DNA from: SPDF01 sp963812085
GTDB lineage: Bacteria > Gemmatimonadota > Gemmatimonadetes > Gemmatimonadales > GWC2-71-9
NCBI GenBank assembly: GCA_963812085.1
Contig: CAWETL010000009.1
Coordinates: 1-64,000 of the forward strand
DNA: 64,000 bases
Reading direction: 5' to 3'
This document shows, piece after piece, positions 1 to 8,082 of the stretch (within the stretch, counting starts at the first letter, position 1; every line of letters starts with the position of its first letter). The translations under genes were made by a program, and so were the position numbers. The notes beneath the pieces were generated by a model. The model ran no database searches. It saw nothing but the letters and a program-made list of their open reading frames with translations, and was not told the origin of the DNA.

Positions 1-175
1 ACTGCCCGTTTGGTGATCTTGCACTCGGTGTCAGCAATCACGTCTGATCGCATATCTCGGACTGTCGCCCAAGGGATGGTTCCGGAGTAGTACTCCGCCT
101 TGCTCTTGGGGGAGTACCACCGCCGATTATCTCGCAGAGGTCACCGAGGCTCCTCGCGTTCCATCCGTTCTTCAT
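1..175 (-). pseudogene. hsdS: type I restriction-modification specificity subunit HsdS, N-terminus
   Basis: HsdS recognises the target sequence of a type I restriction-modification enzyme through two target-recognition domains. Only the first ~58 codons lie in the window. The start ATG (173-175) overlaps the hsdM stop as ATGA. The N-terminus reads W-x-x-R-x-L-G-D-L-C-E-I-I-G-G-G-T-P-P, the classic start of a first recognition domain. After TPP the frame is lost within a run of five G at 108-112; in the other frame the protein continues with KSKAEYYSGTIPWATVRDM, exactly as the family does. One base is therefore missing from this homopolymer, by sequencing error or mutation. Confidence 0.75.
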
Positions 176-1630
176 AGCAGTGCCTTGATGTCGCCAGCAC
201 CTCCGCGCTCTCGGCGTCCAGCGCGGCGATTTCGTCCATGATCTCCTGCGGGCTGCGGTGCGCGACTTCCTCCCCGCCGTTCGGGTTCCTGACGGAGAGG
301 TCGAAGGTCGCCTGGTCGATGCCCTTGGCGTCCACACTCCAGGACGTTGGCGAGCTCGGCGAAGGTCTCTTGCAAGCTTCACGAACTCGGCGAGGTCGGC
401 GTCGTTGAGCGGGTTGGTCTTGCCGAGGTTCCGGCCTGGGGCGAGCTGGTAGTACCAGATCTTCCGCGTCGGCGCGCCCTTCTCGAAGAAGAGCACCACG
501 GTCTTCACACCCGCGCCCTGGAAGGTGCCGCCGGGGCAGTCGAGCACGGTGTGCAGGTTGCAGCTTTCCAGCAGGAGCTTCCGCAGGCTCACCGAGGCGT
601 TGTCGGTATTGGAGAGGAACGTGTTCTTGATGACCACGCCGCCCCGGCCGCCAGCCTTGAGCATCTTGATGAAGTGCTGAAGAAAGAGGAACGCCGTCTC
701 GCCCGTGCGGATGGGGAAGTTCTGCTGGACCTCCTTGCGCTCCTTGCCGCCGAAGGGCGGATTGGCCAGCACGACGTCGTAGCGGTCCTTCTCCTGAATG
801 TCGGCGAGGTTCTCAGTCAGGGTGTTGGTGTGGATGATGTTCGGCGCCTCGATGCCGTGCAGGATCATGTTCATGATCGCGATGACATACGCCAGCGACT
901 TCTTCTCCTTGCCGTAGAAGGTGCGCGTCTGGAGCGTGGTGAGATCCTTGGTGGTCAGGTTCCCCTTGGACGTCAGGTAGTCGAAGGACTCGCAAAGGAA
1001 GCCCGCCGAGCCGACCGCACCGTCGTAGATCCGCTCCCCGATCTTGGGCTTCACGACCTGGACAATGGCGCGGATGAGTGGACGCGGCGTGTAGTACTCC
1101 CCGCCGTTCCGCCCTGCGTTGCCCATGTTCTTGATCTTGGCTTCGTACAGATGGCTACAGTTCGTGCTTCTCGGCCTGTGAGCGGAACCGCAGCTCATCG
1201 ATGTGGTCGATGATCTCCCGGAGGTTGTATCCGCTCTGGATCTTGTTCTTGATCTCGCCGAAAATCTCCCCGATCTTGTACTCGATCGTGTTCGGCCCGG
1301 TGGCCCGCTGCTTGAAGCCAGTCGAGGTAGGGAAAGAGCTTCAGGTTGACGAAGTCGCGGAGGTCATCGCCTGTCAGGGCGGTGTTGTGGTCGAGCCTTG
1401 CCGTCCTTGCCCTTGGGCGCCGCCCACTTTTCCCACCGGTACGGCTTCTCCAGGATGTAGGCGTACTGCTTCCCACTCAGCTTGGCCTCGGTGGCCTTGT
1501 CCTCTTCCAGCCCGTCCAGGTACTTCAGGAAAAGCAGCCAGGACGTCTGTTCGGTGTAGTCCAGCTCCGTGGTGCAGCCGGCCTCCTTGCGGAGGACGTC
1601 GTCGATCGCCTTGAAGGCTTGCTCGAACAC
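172..1630 (-). pseudogene. hsdM: type I restriction-modification methyltransferase HsdM, split by about six frameshifts
   Basis: HsdM is the adenine-N6 methyltransferase of a type I system. Reading across frames gives a full-length protein of about 485 residues: N-terminus MFEQAFKAIDDVLRKEAG at 1630, the motif GNAGRNGGEYYTPRPL near 1105, IYDGAVGSAGFL (SAM-binding motif I) near 1020, the catalytic NPPFGG near 750, and a C-terminus KALL with a stop at 172-174 that overlaps hsdS. Frame changes fall near 1395, 1310, 1150, 375, 335 and 190. Each segment keeps strongly conserved protein sequence with no nonsense codon inside it, which favours technical indels or very recent decay over old pseudogenisation. 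No hsdR is visible. Confidence 0.8.
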
Positions 1631-1825
1631 GGGGACCCATCCTCTGCTGAACGCTCAGTTCACTCGCGCTCGGCAAATCCCGACTTGCGAGGGCCGTAAC
1701 CCGAATTCTCGCCCACTTAGGCCGTCGCGCCAGACCTGGACTCGGCCCCACGCGTTCACGGGTGGCTCCGCGCCCAGCCAGCAAGGGCTGACAGGACACA
1801 TCCATAGTGGCAGCCGGAAGACCTA

Positions 1826-2450
1826 CTACCAGCACTGACGGGATCCGTTCGATGCTCCCACCGCTGGACGACCGCGTGATCTCATACCGTGCCTGAGGTC
1901 AGCCCGCTCCGCTTCCAGCTTTTCTCGAACCCGGTCCTTCCCGTAGGTGTCCACCAACCCTGTTAGCAGCGCCACCCACGCACGGTACTCGAACTCCTCC
2001 GCACGTCGAGCGACCTCCATCCCGCGAATCGGCTTCCCTACTGGATGCCCCGCGAGCACCAGCACGTAGAAGACCCGGCTCATGAGCCCCGGCAGCGCGG
2101 ACTACCCGCTCCGCGACCTCCTCTGAAAGCTCCAGTTCCTCAACCAGCCTCCGCCATCGACCCTGCCAGGGGGTCATCGAGGAGCTCGGCTGGAGCGGGC
2201 GTGGTCGGCGGGGAGCCCTCCCCGTCCGCAGCCAGTCCACGGTGGTCCCGCACGCCTCGGCGATCCGCTCGAGGACCGGCCCCCTGGGGTTGCGGACCTG
2301 GCCCTTGATCAGGCGCAGGAGGGTCAGCCGCTGGATCTCCCACAGCTCCGCCGCTCCCCGGACGCTCCCCTGGGCGAACTCATCGACAAGCCGCTGGATC
2401 CGGCTCGCCAGAGTCTCCGGTCTCCGCCGCCTTGACGATTTAGTGGACAT
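1826..2450 (-). pseudogene. XRE-type helix-turn-helix regulator, probably frameshifted
   Basis: The first ~120 residues from ATG at 2448-2450 contain an XRE/lambda-repressor-like helix-turn-helix: an Arg-rich start, then GAAELWEIQRLTLLRLIKG and a segment VLERIAEACGTTVDWLRTG typical of helix 4-5 of the fold. The open frame continues to 1899 but becomes Arg/Gly-rich after about 2095. The overlapping frame, which also contains an ATG at 2083, encodes a more protein-like C-terminus (RVFYVLVLAGHPVGKPIRG, then AEEFEYRAWVALLTGLVDTY) ending at 1826. I read this as one gene with a frameshift near 2095; two overlapping genes are the alternative. It is transcribed away from the HTH gene at 2527, like a phage-type repressor pair. 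Confidence 0.5.
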
Positions 2451-2526
2451 AGTGATATGTTCTCTTCGTAAAGTGACCCATGCGGTCTGTTCACTCCAAT
2501 GATAACAAGAGTTACACGGGGGTTCA
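2451..2526. promoter_or_regulatory. AT-rich divergent promoter region between two HTH genes
   Basis: This 76-bp stretch separates the XRE gene (minus) from the MerR-like gene (plus) and is much richer in A+T than its surroundings. It contains TATGTTCTCTTCG, a GTGA...TCAC inverted pair spanning about 2474-2495, and a TTGTTATCATT-like segment on the minus strand. Overlapping divergent promoters with a repressor site are likely, but I cannot fix individual -10/-35 boxes. Confidence 0.35.
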
Positions 2527-3457
2527 ATGACGAAGATTCTCAGCATCGGCGAAACGGCCAGGCGGCTCGGCCTCGAGGTCGACACCGTCCGGAAGCTGGA
2601 GCGGGCGGGAAAGATCCGCGCCGTCCGTACCAATGGCGGCCACCGGCGCTTCGCCGAGGCGGAGGTCGACCGAGTTCCGGAAGAGCCGTCGCAAGTCGGC
2701 CGAGGGAAGACGGCTCCCAGGAAGCGGAACCCGAGCTCGACCGGTCGCCAAATCGCGACCCGGCACAGGGAGTTCGCCGCGCTCGCCAACCCGACGAGGA
2801 CTGGGAGCTCGACGAAGAGCTCCCAGTCGAAGAATTGGGACGCAGAAGAGCTGGCCAGCTACCGGCCGCCACCTCCGCCACCGGTCCGGCACGCGCCCGC
2901 GCCTCCAGCACCCAGCCCCCGCCGGAACAATTTCCGGTGCTGGGGGCGATAAGGCGCTCAACCCGTTTTTCGACCCGGCCGAGACGGAACGGCTCCGGCT
3001 CAAGAACATCAGGACCATGGGCCAGGGGGCCATCCCCTGGAATGCTCCGGCAGACTTTCATCGTCAGGTCATCGTCGACCTCGAACGATTCGTGACCACC
3101 AGCCAATTCCCGGCCGAACTCCCGCTGTACAAGGCGAGGGAGATCGTCACCGGCTCGCGTCGAAACGCGTGCTGCGGCCATGGCGGGAGGCCGAAGAGAA
3201 GGCAAAGCGGGCCAAGGAAGCCAAGGAGGCATCAGAACGGCAGCGGAACGCGCTCATCGCCAAGGGCAACGAGTACGCCCGCCGGGAAACCACCGACTGG
3301 GACTGGTCACGCCAAGCATCGACGCCCGGGCGGAAGTGAAGAAGGTCCTCCTCCGAGACGTCGAGCCCGACATGACCGACCACGAAGTGGAGGACCTGGT
3401 CGACGAGGTTCTCGACGATGGGACGACGACGAGGACGAGGATGACGAAGAAGACTAG
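2527..3457 (+). pseudogene. MerR-like HTH protein with acidic C-terminus, frameshifted
   Basis: ATG at 2527 opens a good MerR/excisionase-type DNA-binding domain: ILSIGETARRLGLEVDTVRK followed by GKIRAVRTNGGHRRFAEAEV. Downstream, protein-like sequence moves between frames: FFDPAETERLRLKNIRTMGQ and FHRQVIVDLERFVTTSQFP (about 2965-3120), an Arg/Glu/Lys/Ala-rich coiled stretch (REAEEKAKRAKEAKEASERQ, about 3184-3245), EVKKVLLRDVEPDMTDHEVE (about 3335-3395) and an acidic end DDDEDEDDEED with stop at 3457. Several indels are needed to join these. I do not recognise the family beyond the HTH. A DNA-binding protein of the integrated element is the likeliest role. Confidence 0.45.
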
Positions 3458-3473
3458 GGAAACTGGCCTCTCA

Positions 3474-3616
3474 AATCTGGGAATTCGCGGGCAGAATCTG
3501 GGATGCGCACGCCCGCACAATCCCGGATTCAATATCCGGGGTCGGATCCCGGAATTACCGGCCGGACTTATCCCGGGATCGCCCGGCCGGAAAGTCCGGC
3601 CGCAAATCCCAGGCAC
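3474..3616. repeat. cluster of short GC palindromes and direct repeats
   Basis: Two direct copies of ATCTGGGA (about 3476 and 3497) are followed by repeated variants of ATCCCGG and its complement, including TTATCCCGGGATCG, and by CCGGCCGGACTT answered by AAAGTCCGGCCG about 30 bp later. The density of near-palindromes over 140 bp is unlike the neighbouring coding sequence. It lies upstream of an HTH gene and the integrase. Iteron-like protein-binding sites or recombination sites are possible roles; none is demonstrated. Confidence 0.45.
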
Positions 3617-3671
3617 GTTGTACCAAACCGCGGCCGAACCCTCGGCCGCCACCGAACCGAGCAATGCACCC

Positions 3672-4076
3672 ATGGCAGCGCCGCTCACTTCACTCACCAC
3701 CCTCCCCCACGGGCTCCCCCCGTGGCTGGTGGCGTTTGTGGAAGGCGCGCTGAAGGAGAACCAGACCCTCACCGAAAACGGCGCCGCCCAGGCCGCCCAG
3801 GCCCGCGAGACCCTGCTCCAGAAGCTGGTAGCCGCCGCCCAGCACTACCTCAACGGCGAAATCACCGTCGAGGAGGCCGCCCAGCTCCTCGGCAAGCACC
3901 CCGAGACCATCCGGCGCGCCGTCCGGAAGGGCGCCCTCCCCGACGGCCGCGCCAACCCCCGCGGCCACCTCCGGATCCGCCGCGGCGACCTCCAGGCGCT
4001 TGCTGCCCCCGCGCCCGCGCGATATGATCCCGTTGCCGATGCCCAGGACATCGCCCAACGGAGGAGGCCTCGATGA
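3672..4076 (+). CDS. excisionase-like helix-turn-helix protein
   Basis: A 134-residue protein. The N-terminal half is predicted helical (PPWLVAFVEGALKENQTLTE and an Ala/Gln-rich stretch), the C-terminal half is a MerR/Xis-type helix-turn-helix: GEITVEEAAQLLGKHPETIR, then RAVRKGALPDG and the wing GHLRIRRGDLQAL. This fold is common in recombination directionality factors and in integrase partners. Its stop (4074-4076) overlaps the ATG (4073) that opens the integrase reading frame, so the two are probably translated together, which supports an excision or regulatory role. It is the only gene of the island without an apparent indel. ATG at 3672 was chosen as the first start after the palindromic region; a ribosome-binding site is not obvious. 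Confidence 0.6.
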   Translation: MAAPLTSLTTLPHGLPPWLVAFVEGALKENQTLTENGAAQAAQARETLLQKLVAAAQHYLNGEITVEEAAQLLGKHPETIRRAVRKGALPDGRANPRGHLRIRRGDLQALAAPAPARYDPVADAQDIAQRRRPR

Positions 4077-5309
4077 CCGAGACCCCAACCTGCTGGACGA
4101 AGTCCGTCGGTGAACGTGGTCTGAAGGTCCGGCTCTATGAGCCCCGCCCCGGCGGGAACATCATGCGAGCCATCTATATCGACGGAAAGGAGGACCGAAG
4201 GAGTCTGGGCCACAGGGACCGCGAGCAAGGCCACCCTGCAGGCCTACGCGCTGCTCCACGGCATGGTCGCCAACGTGGACGCGCTCGAGGACGAGAGCCT
4301 CACCCTCGGCATGCTCACCGAGCTCTACCTGGCGAGCCCGCGCCACGCGGCCAAGAAGCCGCGGTCGCAGCGGAGTGATGAAGGGAGGCTCAAGCGAGTG
4401 GTCGCCTTCCTCGGACCCACGCGCGACGTGCGGAGCCTCTCGGAATCGGATGTGATCCGCTACTCGATGGCGAGGCGCCAGGGTGACTCGCAAATCATCG
4501 GGATCCCCGAGGGGCGGACGGTCCGGGACCGGACCATCGAGTGCGACCTGCTGGCGCTGGACCGGGCCCTCAATTGGGGCACCCGGGAGCGGAACGAGAC
4601 CGGACGGCGGCTCCTGAAGGAAAATCCCTGGTACGGGATCAAGTTCCCCAAGGAGAAGAACACCCGCCGGCCGGTGATGACCCACACCACCTTCCTGGCA
4701 CTGCTCAAGGTGGCCGAGCGGGTTCATCCGCTGCTCAAGCTGGCGCTCGTGGTGGCCGAAGCGACCGGACGGCGGCTGTCGGCCTGGCGCAACCTCCGCT
4801 GGGACGACATCGACCTGCAGGAGAACACCATTCGGTGGCGCGCGGAGCACGACAAGTCGGGATTCGAAGAGATTGTCCCGATGAGTGAGGCGGTGCAGGA
4901 GGCGCTGAAGGAGGCGCGGAAGCGCCAGCAGGCGATTGGCTCAGCGCCGGTCTTCCCTGCCCCGAGGCACCCGACGAAGCCGGTGGACCGGCACGTGCTC
5001 GACAACTGGCTCCGCCAGGCGTACGTCGAGGCCGAGCTCGCACAGCAACCCGGTGGCATGTGGCACCCGCTCCGCCGGAAGTGGGCCACCGAGCGGAAGG
5101 GCTATCCGGTGAAGGACGTGGCGGCGGCGGGCGGCTGGAAGACGGAGCGCGTGTTGCTCACGTCGTATCAGCAGAGTGATGCCGCGACGATCAAAACGGT
5201 GGTGTTGGAGCCGTCCCACAGGCTGGAAGGGGCGTTACTCACAACAAACACACAACACGCCGTTTTGACAGCAGACTGCCCCACCGCAGAAGTCGCAGTG
5301 AGGCAGTGA
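4073..5309 (+). pseudogene. tyrosine recombinase (phage-type integrase), one frameshift
   Basis: The enzyme would integrate and excise the element at the adjacent tRNA. From ATG at 4073 the N-terminus runs KSVGERGLKVRLYEPRPGGN ... DRRSLGHRDRE, a typical arm/SAM-like start, then the frame is lost near 4226; the rest continues in the next frame (ATLQAYALLHGMVANVDA) to the stop at 5309. The catalytic domain keeps the box I Arg (ATGRRLSAWRNLRWDDID, about 4772), a Lys in HDKSG, the box II HPLRR (5064-5078), GGW in place of the last GH, and the nucleophile Tyr codon at 5166-5168. About 410 residues when the indel is corrected, normal for the family. If the indel is real the enzyme is inactive; an internal start at 4137 would remove the N-terminal DNA-binding arm. 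Confidence 0.8.
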
Positions 5310-5317
5310 GTTACAAG

Positions 5318-5390
5318 TGGAGCGGACCGGGATCGAACCGGTGACCCCCTGCTTGCAAAGCAGGTGCTCTCCCAACTGAGCTACCGCCCC
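5318..5390 (-). tRNA. tRNA-Ala (anticodon UGC)
   Basis: The minus strand reads GGGGCGGTAGCTCAGTTGGG at the 5' end, an anticodon arm CCTGC-TTTGCAA-GCAGG giving UGC, and a T arm with GGTTCGATCC. The acceptor stem pairs 7/7 and contains the G3:U70 wobble pair that is the alanine identity element. CCA is not encoded. The 3' end points at the integrase gene, so this is the probable attachment site of the element to the left. Confidence 0.95.
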
Positions 5391-5437
5391 GAATGCCCTC
5401 CAAGATAGTGACTTAGCACGTGTTGCCAACCCTCCGA
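5391..5437 (-). promoter_or_regulatory. probable tRNA-Ala promoter
   Basis: On the minus strand TTGGCA (complement of 5424-5429) and TATCTT (complement of 5402-5407) are separated by 16 bp, and the -10 box ends 11 bp before the tRNA. The whole stretch, including the first seven bases of the tRNA, recurs at 8015-8068. Confidence 0.5.
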
Positions 5438-5487
5438 ACTCGGGACCAGTCACCCCTCACTGCTTAGCTGCCCGCCTTCCCGGCGCC

Positions 5488-6078
5488 TCATGGGGCCGCC
5501 TCGCTCAGATTCGAACCATAGGCGTAGCCAATCGACTGCCCGTCGATCAACACGCGATACCAACCCCCGACCAGGGAATCGACCAATACCGCCTCGCCGG
5601 GGTCGAGCACCCGAACGGCGGCAGCGTCTGGGCCCCGGCGGACTCGGACGTTGACCCAGGTGGTGGCATAGCGCTGGAGTTGTTCGCCAGTCGGCGACGG
5701 CGATGTCGGGGTGGCCTTCGGTGGCGCGGCGGGAGGCGGGGGTGTGCTGTCGACAGTGGAGTCCCGGGCAGGGGCGGGCGGCTGGACAGGGATGGGCGGA
5801 GCGATCGCGGTGACGGGGGGCTCGGGCTGACTCTCCGTCGGAACCGTGGCTGCCTGAGCCGGACGCGGTGGAGCCGCTCGCGGCTCGGTCTGGTTCCGAG
5901 CCACCATGACCACAGCCACCAACGCCACCAGCGCCCCAGCCATGAGCAAGGGTCGCTGGAGCCGGTTGGGCTCAGCCGGTGGAATCATGTCCGGTGTGAA
6001 GATCAGCCCACAGTGCGGACACCGTTGCGCCACCCGCAGCGCCGTTTCGCCGCAGGAGGGGCACTTGAAGTAGGGCAT
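5488..6078 (-). CDS. zinc-ribbon, membrane-anchored SH3-domain protein
   Basis: A 196-residue protein of three parts. Residues 1-25 form a double CxxC zinc ribbon (CPSCGETALRVAQRCPHCG). One transmembrane helix follows (LLMAGALVALVAVVMVA, about 44-61), then ~75 residues of Pro/Ala/Thr-rich linker, then a bacterial SH3 domain (TWVNVRVRRGPDAAAVRVL, GWYRVLIDGQSIGYAYGSNL). SH3b domains bind peptidoglycan or proteins, so the C-terminal part is probably periplasmic with the zinc ribbon in the cytoplasm. ATG at 6078 is directly followed by the ribbon. No partner gene suggests a specific role. Confidence 0.75.
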   Translation of the reverse strand: MPYFKCPSCGETALRVAQRCPHCGLIFTPDMIPPAEPNRLQRPLLMAGALVALVAVVMVARNQTEPRAAPPRPAQAATVPTESQPEPPVTAIAPPIPVQPPAPARDSTVDSTPPPPAAPPKATPTSPSPTGEQLQRYATTWVNVRVRRGPDAAAVRVLDPGEAVLVDSLVGGWYRVLIDGQSIGYAYGSNLSEAAP

Positions 6079-6102
6079 GGTCCTGAAAATATCGACGGAG
6101 TG

Positions 6103-6636
6103 CTAGCTGCCGGGCTTCGCCGTCGGCGGCAGGACGCCGTTGATGCGCAGGTAAATCGCCATCTGCCCGTAGTGGTCCGCCCAATCGGCCACCGTGATCA
6201 TCGTGGCGACCGCACGGGTCACCTTGCGGCCCCCGAAGAAGTCGGTGCTGTCGCCGAGCTGCGCATCCTTCATCGCTGCGGCGGCCGTCTGGCAGAACGT
6301 GAACGAGTCCTTGAGCCCGGCCACCAGCTTGTCCTTGGGGTCCGTGCCGGCGTACTTGGCGCGCTCGGGGGCCTTCATCCCGGACGAGGCGCTGCAGAGA
6401 TAGTCGTTCCCCTCGCCGATCAGGTGCGCGACCACGTCGCCAAAGCTCATCTGGGCCGGCGTCGGCTTGAAGCTGTACTTGTCGGCCGGCATGGCCTCCG
6501 CGGCGGCCACGATGTTCTTTGCCTGACGCTGCGTGATGAAGCGGAACCCGTCGGTGACCGGGTTCTGAGCCCACGCCGCATGGGCGACGGGAAGTGCGCA
6601 GACGGTGAGAAACAGGGGGGTGAGCTTGAATCGCAT
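6103..6636 (-). CDS. secreted DinB-fold protein
   Basis: 177 residues with a signal peptide (RFKLTPLFLTVCALPVAHAA, cleavage near AWA-Q). The mature part is a DinB/YfiT-type four-helix bundle, with the metal-binding His residues in GDVVAHLIGEGNDY and ADHYGQMAIYLR. Proteins of this superfamily are metal-dependent thiol transferases or of unknown role; this is not the DNA polymerase also called DinB. ATG at 6634-6636 is preceded by a GAGGAGG ribosome-binding site eight bases upstream. Confidence 0.75.
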   Translation of the reverse strand: MRFKLTPLFLTVCALPVAHAAWAQNPVTDGFRFITQRQAKNIVAAAEAMPADKYSFKPTPAQMSFGDVVAHLIGEGNDYLCSASSGMKAPERAKYAGTDPKDKLVAGLKDSFTFCQTAAAAMKDAQLGDSTDFFGGRKVTRAVATMITVADWADHYGQMAIYLRINGVLPPTAKPGS

Positions 6637-6758
6637 TGGATTGGCCTCCTCGGCCGGCGTGAATGTGGCAACACGAGTGTGCACGGGAAAACGGCCGGCG
6701 TCCAGACCCGTCGGGCGGAGCATGGCGCGCCGGACGAAGCGGAGGCCGCAGACCACCC

Positions 6759-7313
6759 TTACCGCCGAGCGGCCTCCCTCGCCACCAGCTCCAGCGCGGC
6801 CACCAGCGTCTCCTCGTCGCGCGGCCCATCGTACCGGATGCCGTCGATGAACAGCGTCGGAGTGCCGTTCACTCCGCTCCGCACCCCGCTCATGAACGAG
6901 GCCCGAACCTGCGCCGCATACGTTTCGTTCCGCAGGTCCTCCAGGACACCCTTGGCATCGACGCCCGCCTGCGCCGCGTACTTCGCGAGGCTGGCGTCGT
7001 CGAGGTGCCGCTGGTGCTCGAACATGAGGTCGTGCATGGCCCAGAACGCCTTCTGCCCCCCGCGGGCCGCCACCGACTCGGCGGCTTCCGCCGCGTGCTC
7101 GGCGTGCGGATGCATGTCGGCCAGCGGGAAATTTCGGAACACGAACCGCAGCCGGCGTCCGAGCCGTTTCGTGACCTGCTTCAGGATGGGGTAGGCGGCA
7201 CCGCAATACGGACACTCGAAGTCGCCGTACTCGATCAGCGTCACCTGGGCGGTGTCGTCGCCGAGCACGTGGTCTCGCTCGGTGAGCGGGGGAAACCGGT
7301 GTTCAGTCGTCAT
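6759..7313 (-). CDS. DsbA-like thiol oxidoreductase, apparently cytoplasmic
   Basis: 184 residues of thioredoxin-like fold with inserted helical domain. The redox motif CPYC lies in LIEYGDFECPYCGAAYPIL and the cis-Pro loop in GVNGTPTLFIDG. There is no signal peptide, so it probably acts in the cytoplasm, unlike classical DsbA. The start ATG (7311-7313) overlaps the stop of the upstream peroxiredoxin as ATGA, so the two are co-translated and probably cooperate in peroxide reduction or thiol exchange. Confidence 0.8.
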   Translation of the reverse strand: MTTEHRFPPLTERDHVLGDDTAQVTLIEYGDFECPYCGAAYPILKQVTKRLGRRLRFVFRNFPLADMHPHAEHAAEAAESVAARGGQKAFWAMHDLMFEHQRHLDDASLAKYAAQAGVDAKGVLEDLRNETYAAQVRASFMSGVRSGVNGTPTLFIDGIRYDGPRDEETLVAALELVAREAARR

Positions 7314-7828
7314 GGCATCTTCCGCCCGGAGGCGGCCTCCTTCGGGGTCAGCTTTTCCAGCGCCTCGAGAATGCCGTCGGCGCCGGGATTCACCGCGTCG
7401 GGGGAGAGATAGCTCCACCGGATGATGCCGCCGCCGTCGATGACGAAGAGGGCCCGGCCGCTGGTGCCGGACTCCTGCTCGTACACCCCGTAGCGCCGGG
7501 CGACTTCCCCTTTCGGTTCGAAATCACTCAGCAGCGCCTGGCGTAGATTCCGCTCCTGCGTGAACGCGGCATGGCACCAGACGCCGTCCACGGAGACGCC
7601 AAGGAGGACCGCGTTGAAGCGATCCCACTCGGTGTGGAGTGCGCTGTAGAGAGCCATCTGGTCGCCGCAGACTGGGCTCCAGTCCGCCGGATAGAACGCC
7701 AGCACCACCGGCCGCCCCCGGAACTCCTCCAGGGACACCACTCGACCCGGCGACGAAGGCAGTCGGAAGAGGGGGGCCCGAGTTCCTGCGGGGAGCGGCG
7801 CGGCCGGCAGGGGGGGATGGTCAGTCAT
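7310..7828 (-). CDS. peroxiredoxin (AhpC/TSA family)
   Basis: 172 residues. It would reduce peroxides through a peroxidatic Cys in the motif FYPADWSPVCGDQMALYS; a second Cys in DGVWCHAAFTQERN may resolve the disulfide. The order of secondary-structure motifs (RVVSLEEFRGRPVVLAFYP, then GVSVDG, then ALFVIDGGGIIRW) fits the AhpC/TSA domain. ATG at 7826-7828 has GGAGGA seven bases upstream. It is the first gene of a two-gene unit with the DsbA-like gene. About 190 bp upstream lies a sequence duplicated from the tRNA-Ala promoter. Confidence 0.85.
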   Translation of the reverse strand: MTDHPPLPAAPLPAGTRAPLFRLPSSPGRVVSLEEFRGRPVVLAFYPADWSPVCGDQMALYSALHTEWDRFNAVLLGVSVDGVWCHAAFTQERNLRQALLSDFEPKGEVARRYGVYEQESGTSGRALFVIDGGGIIRWSYLSPDAVNPGADGILEALEKLTPKEAASGRKMP

Positions 7829-8014
7829 GGATCCTCCAGGCGTCGATGACCGTCCTTCGGCGTGGGGCCGAAACATCGGCAGGGGATTGAGGGAGTGCCA
7901 CACTCCGAACCTATGAATCCCCCGCGATACGTCAATCCGGCCGCCTCGGCGGGATGGCGCGACCGTCGATCGGACATCTGGCCCTGCGGAGCTACCTGAC
8001 CAAGAGGAACGCCG

Positions 8015-8068
8015 CCGCCCCGAACGCCCTCCAAGAAGGCGACTTACCCCAGACTGCCAACCCTCCGA
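8015..8068 (-). repeat. second copy of the tRNA-Ala 5' flank/promoter
   Basis: These 54 bp match 5384-5437 without gaps at 44 positions. The copy keeps TTGGCA (complement of 8055-8060), the 16-bp spacer and CTTCTT in place of the -10 TATCTT, plus the first seven bases of the tRNA (GGGGCGG), but no tRNA body follows. It points toward the peroxiredoxin gene and may supply its promoter. Confidence 0.6.
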
Positions 8069-8082
8069 CACTGACGGTCGTT

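Larger units (their letters stand above)
1..5317. mobile_element. right end of a tRNA-Ala-integrated element
   Basis: A tyrosine recombinase ends at 5309 and the 3' end of a tRNA-Ala gene lies at 5318, the usual arrangement when an integrase uses a tRNA 3' end as attachment site. Between the window start and the tRNA are restriction-modification genes and several helix-turn-helix regulators, all typical cargo, and the sequence around 2450-2520 is distinctly more AT-rich than the rest of the window. The left boundary lies outside the window, and I see no second copy of the tRNA 3' end inside it, so the element's extent is inferred. At least eleven single-base indels break its genes. Confidence 0.7.

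Noticed and set aside
1640..1825. Possible short gene between hsdM and the XRE regulator
   Set aside because: Open frames here are Arg/Ser/Pro-rich without start signals or motifs; treated as intergenic.
1..5317. A second tRNA-Ala 3'-end copy marking the left end of the element
   Set aside because: I looked for the tRNA 3' sequence within this stretch and did not find it; the left end must lie outside the window.
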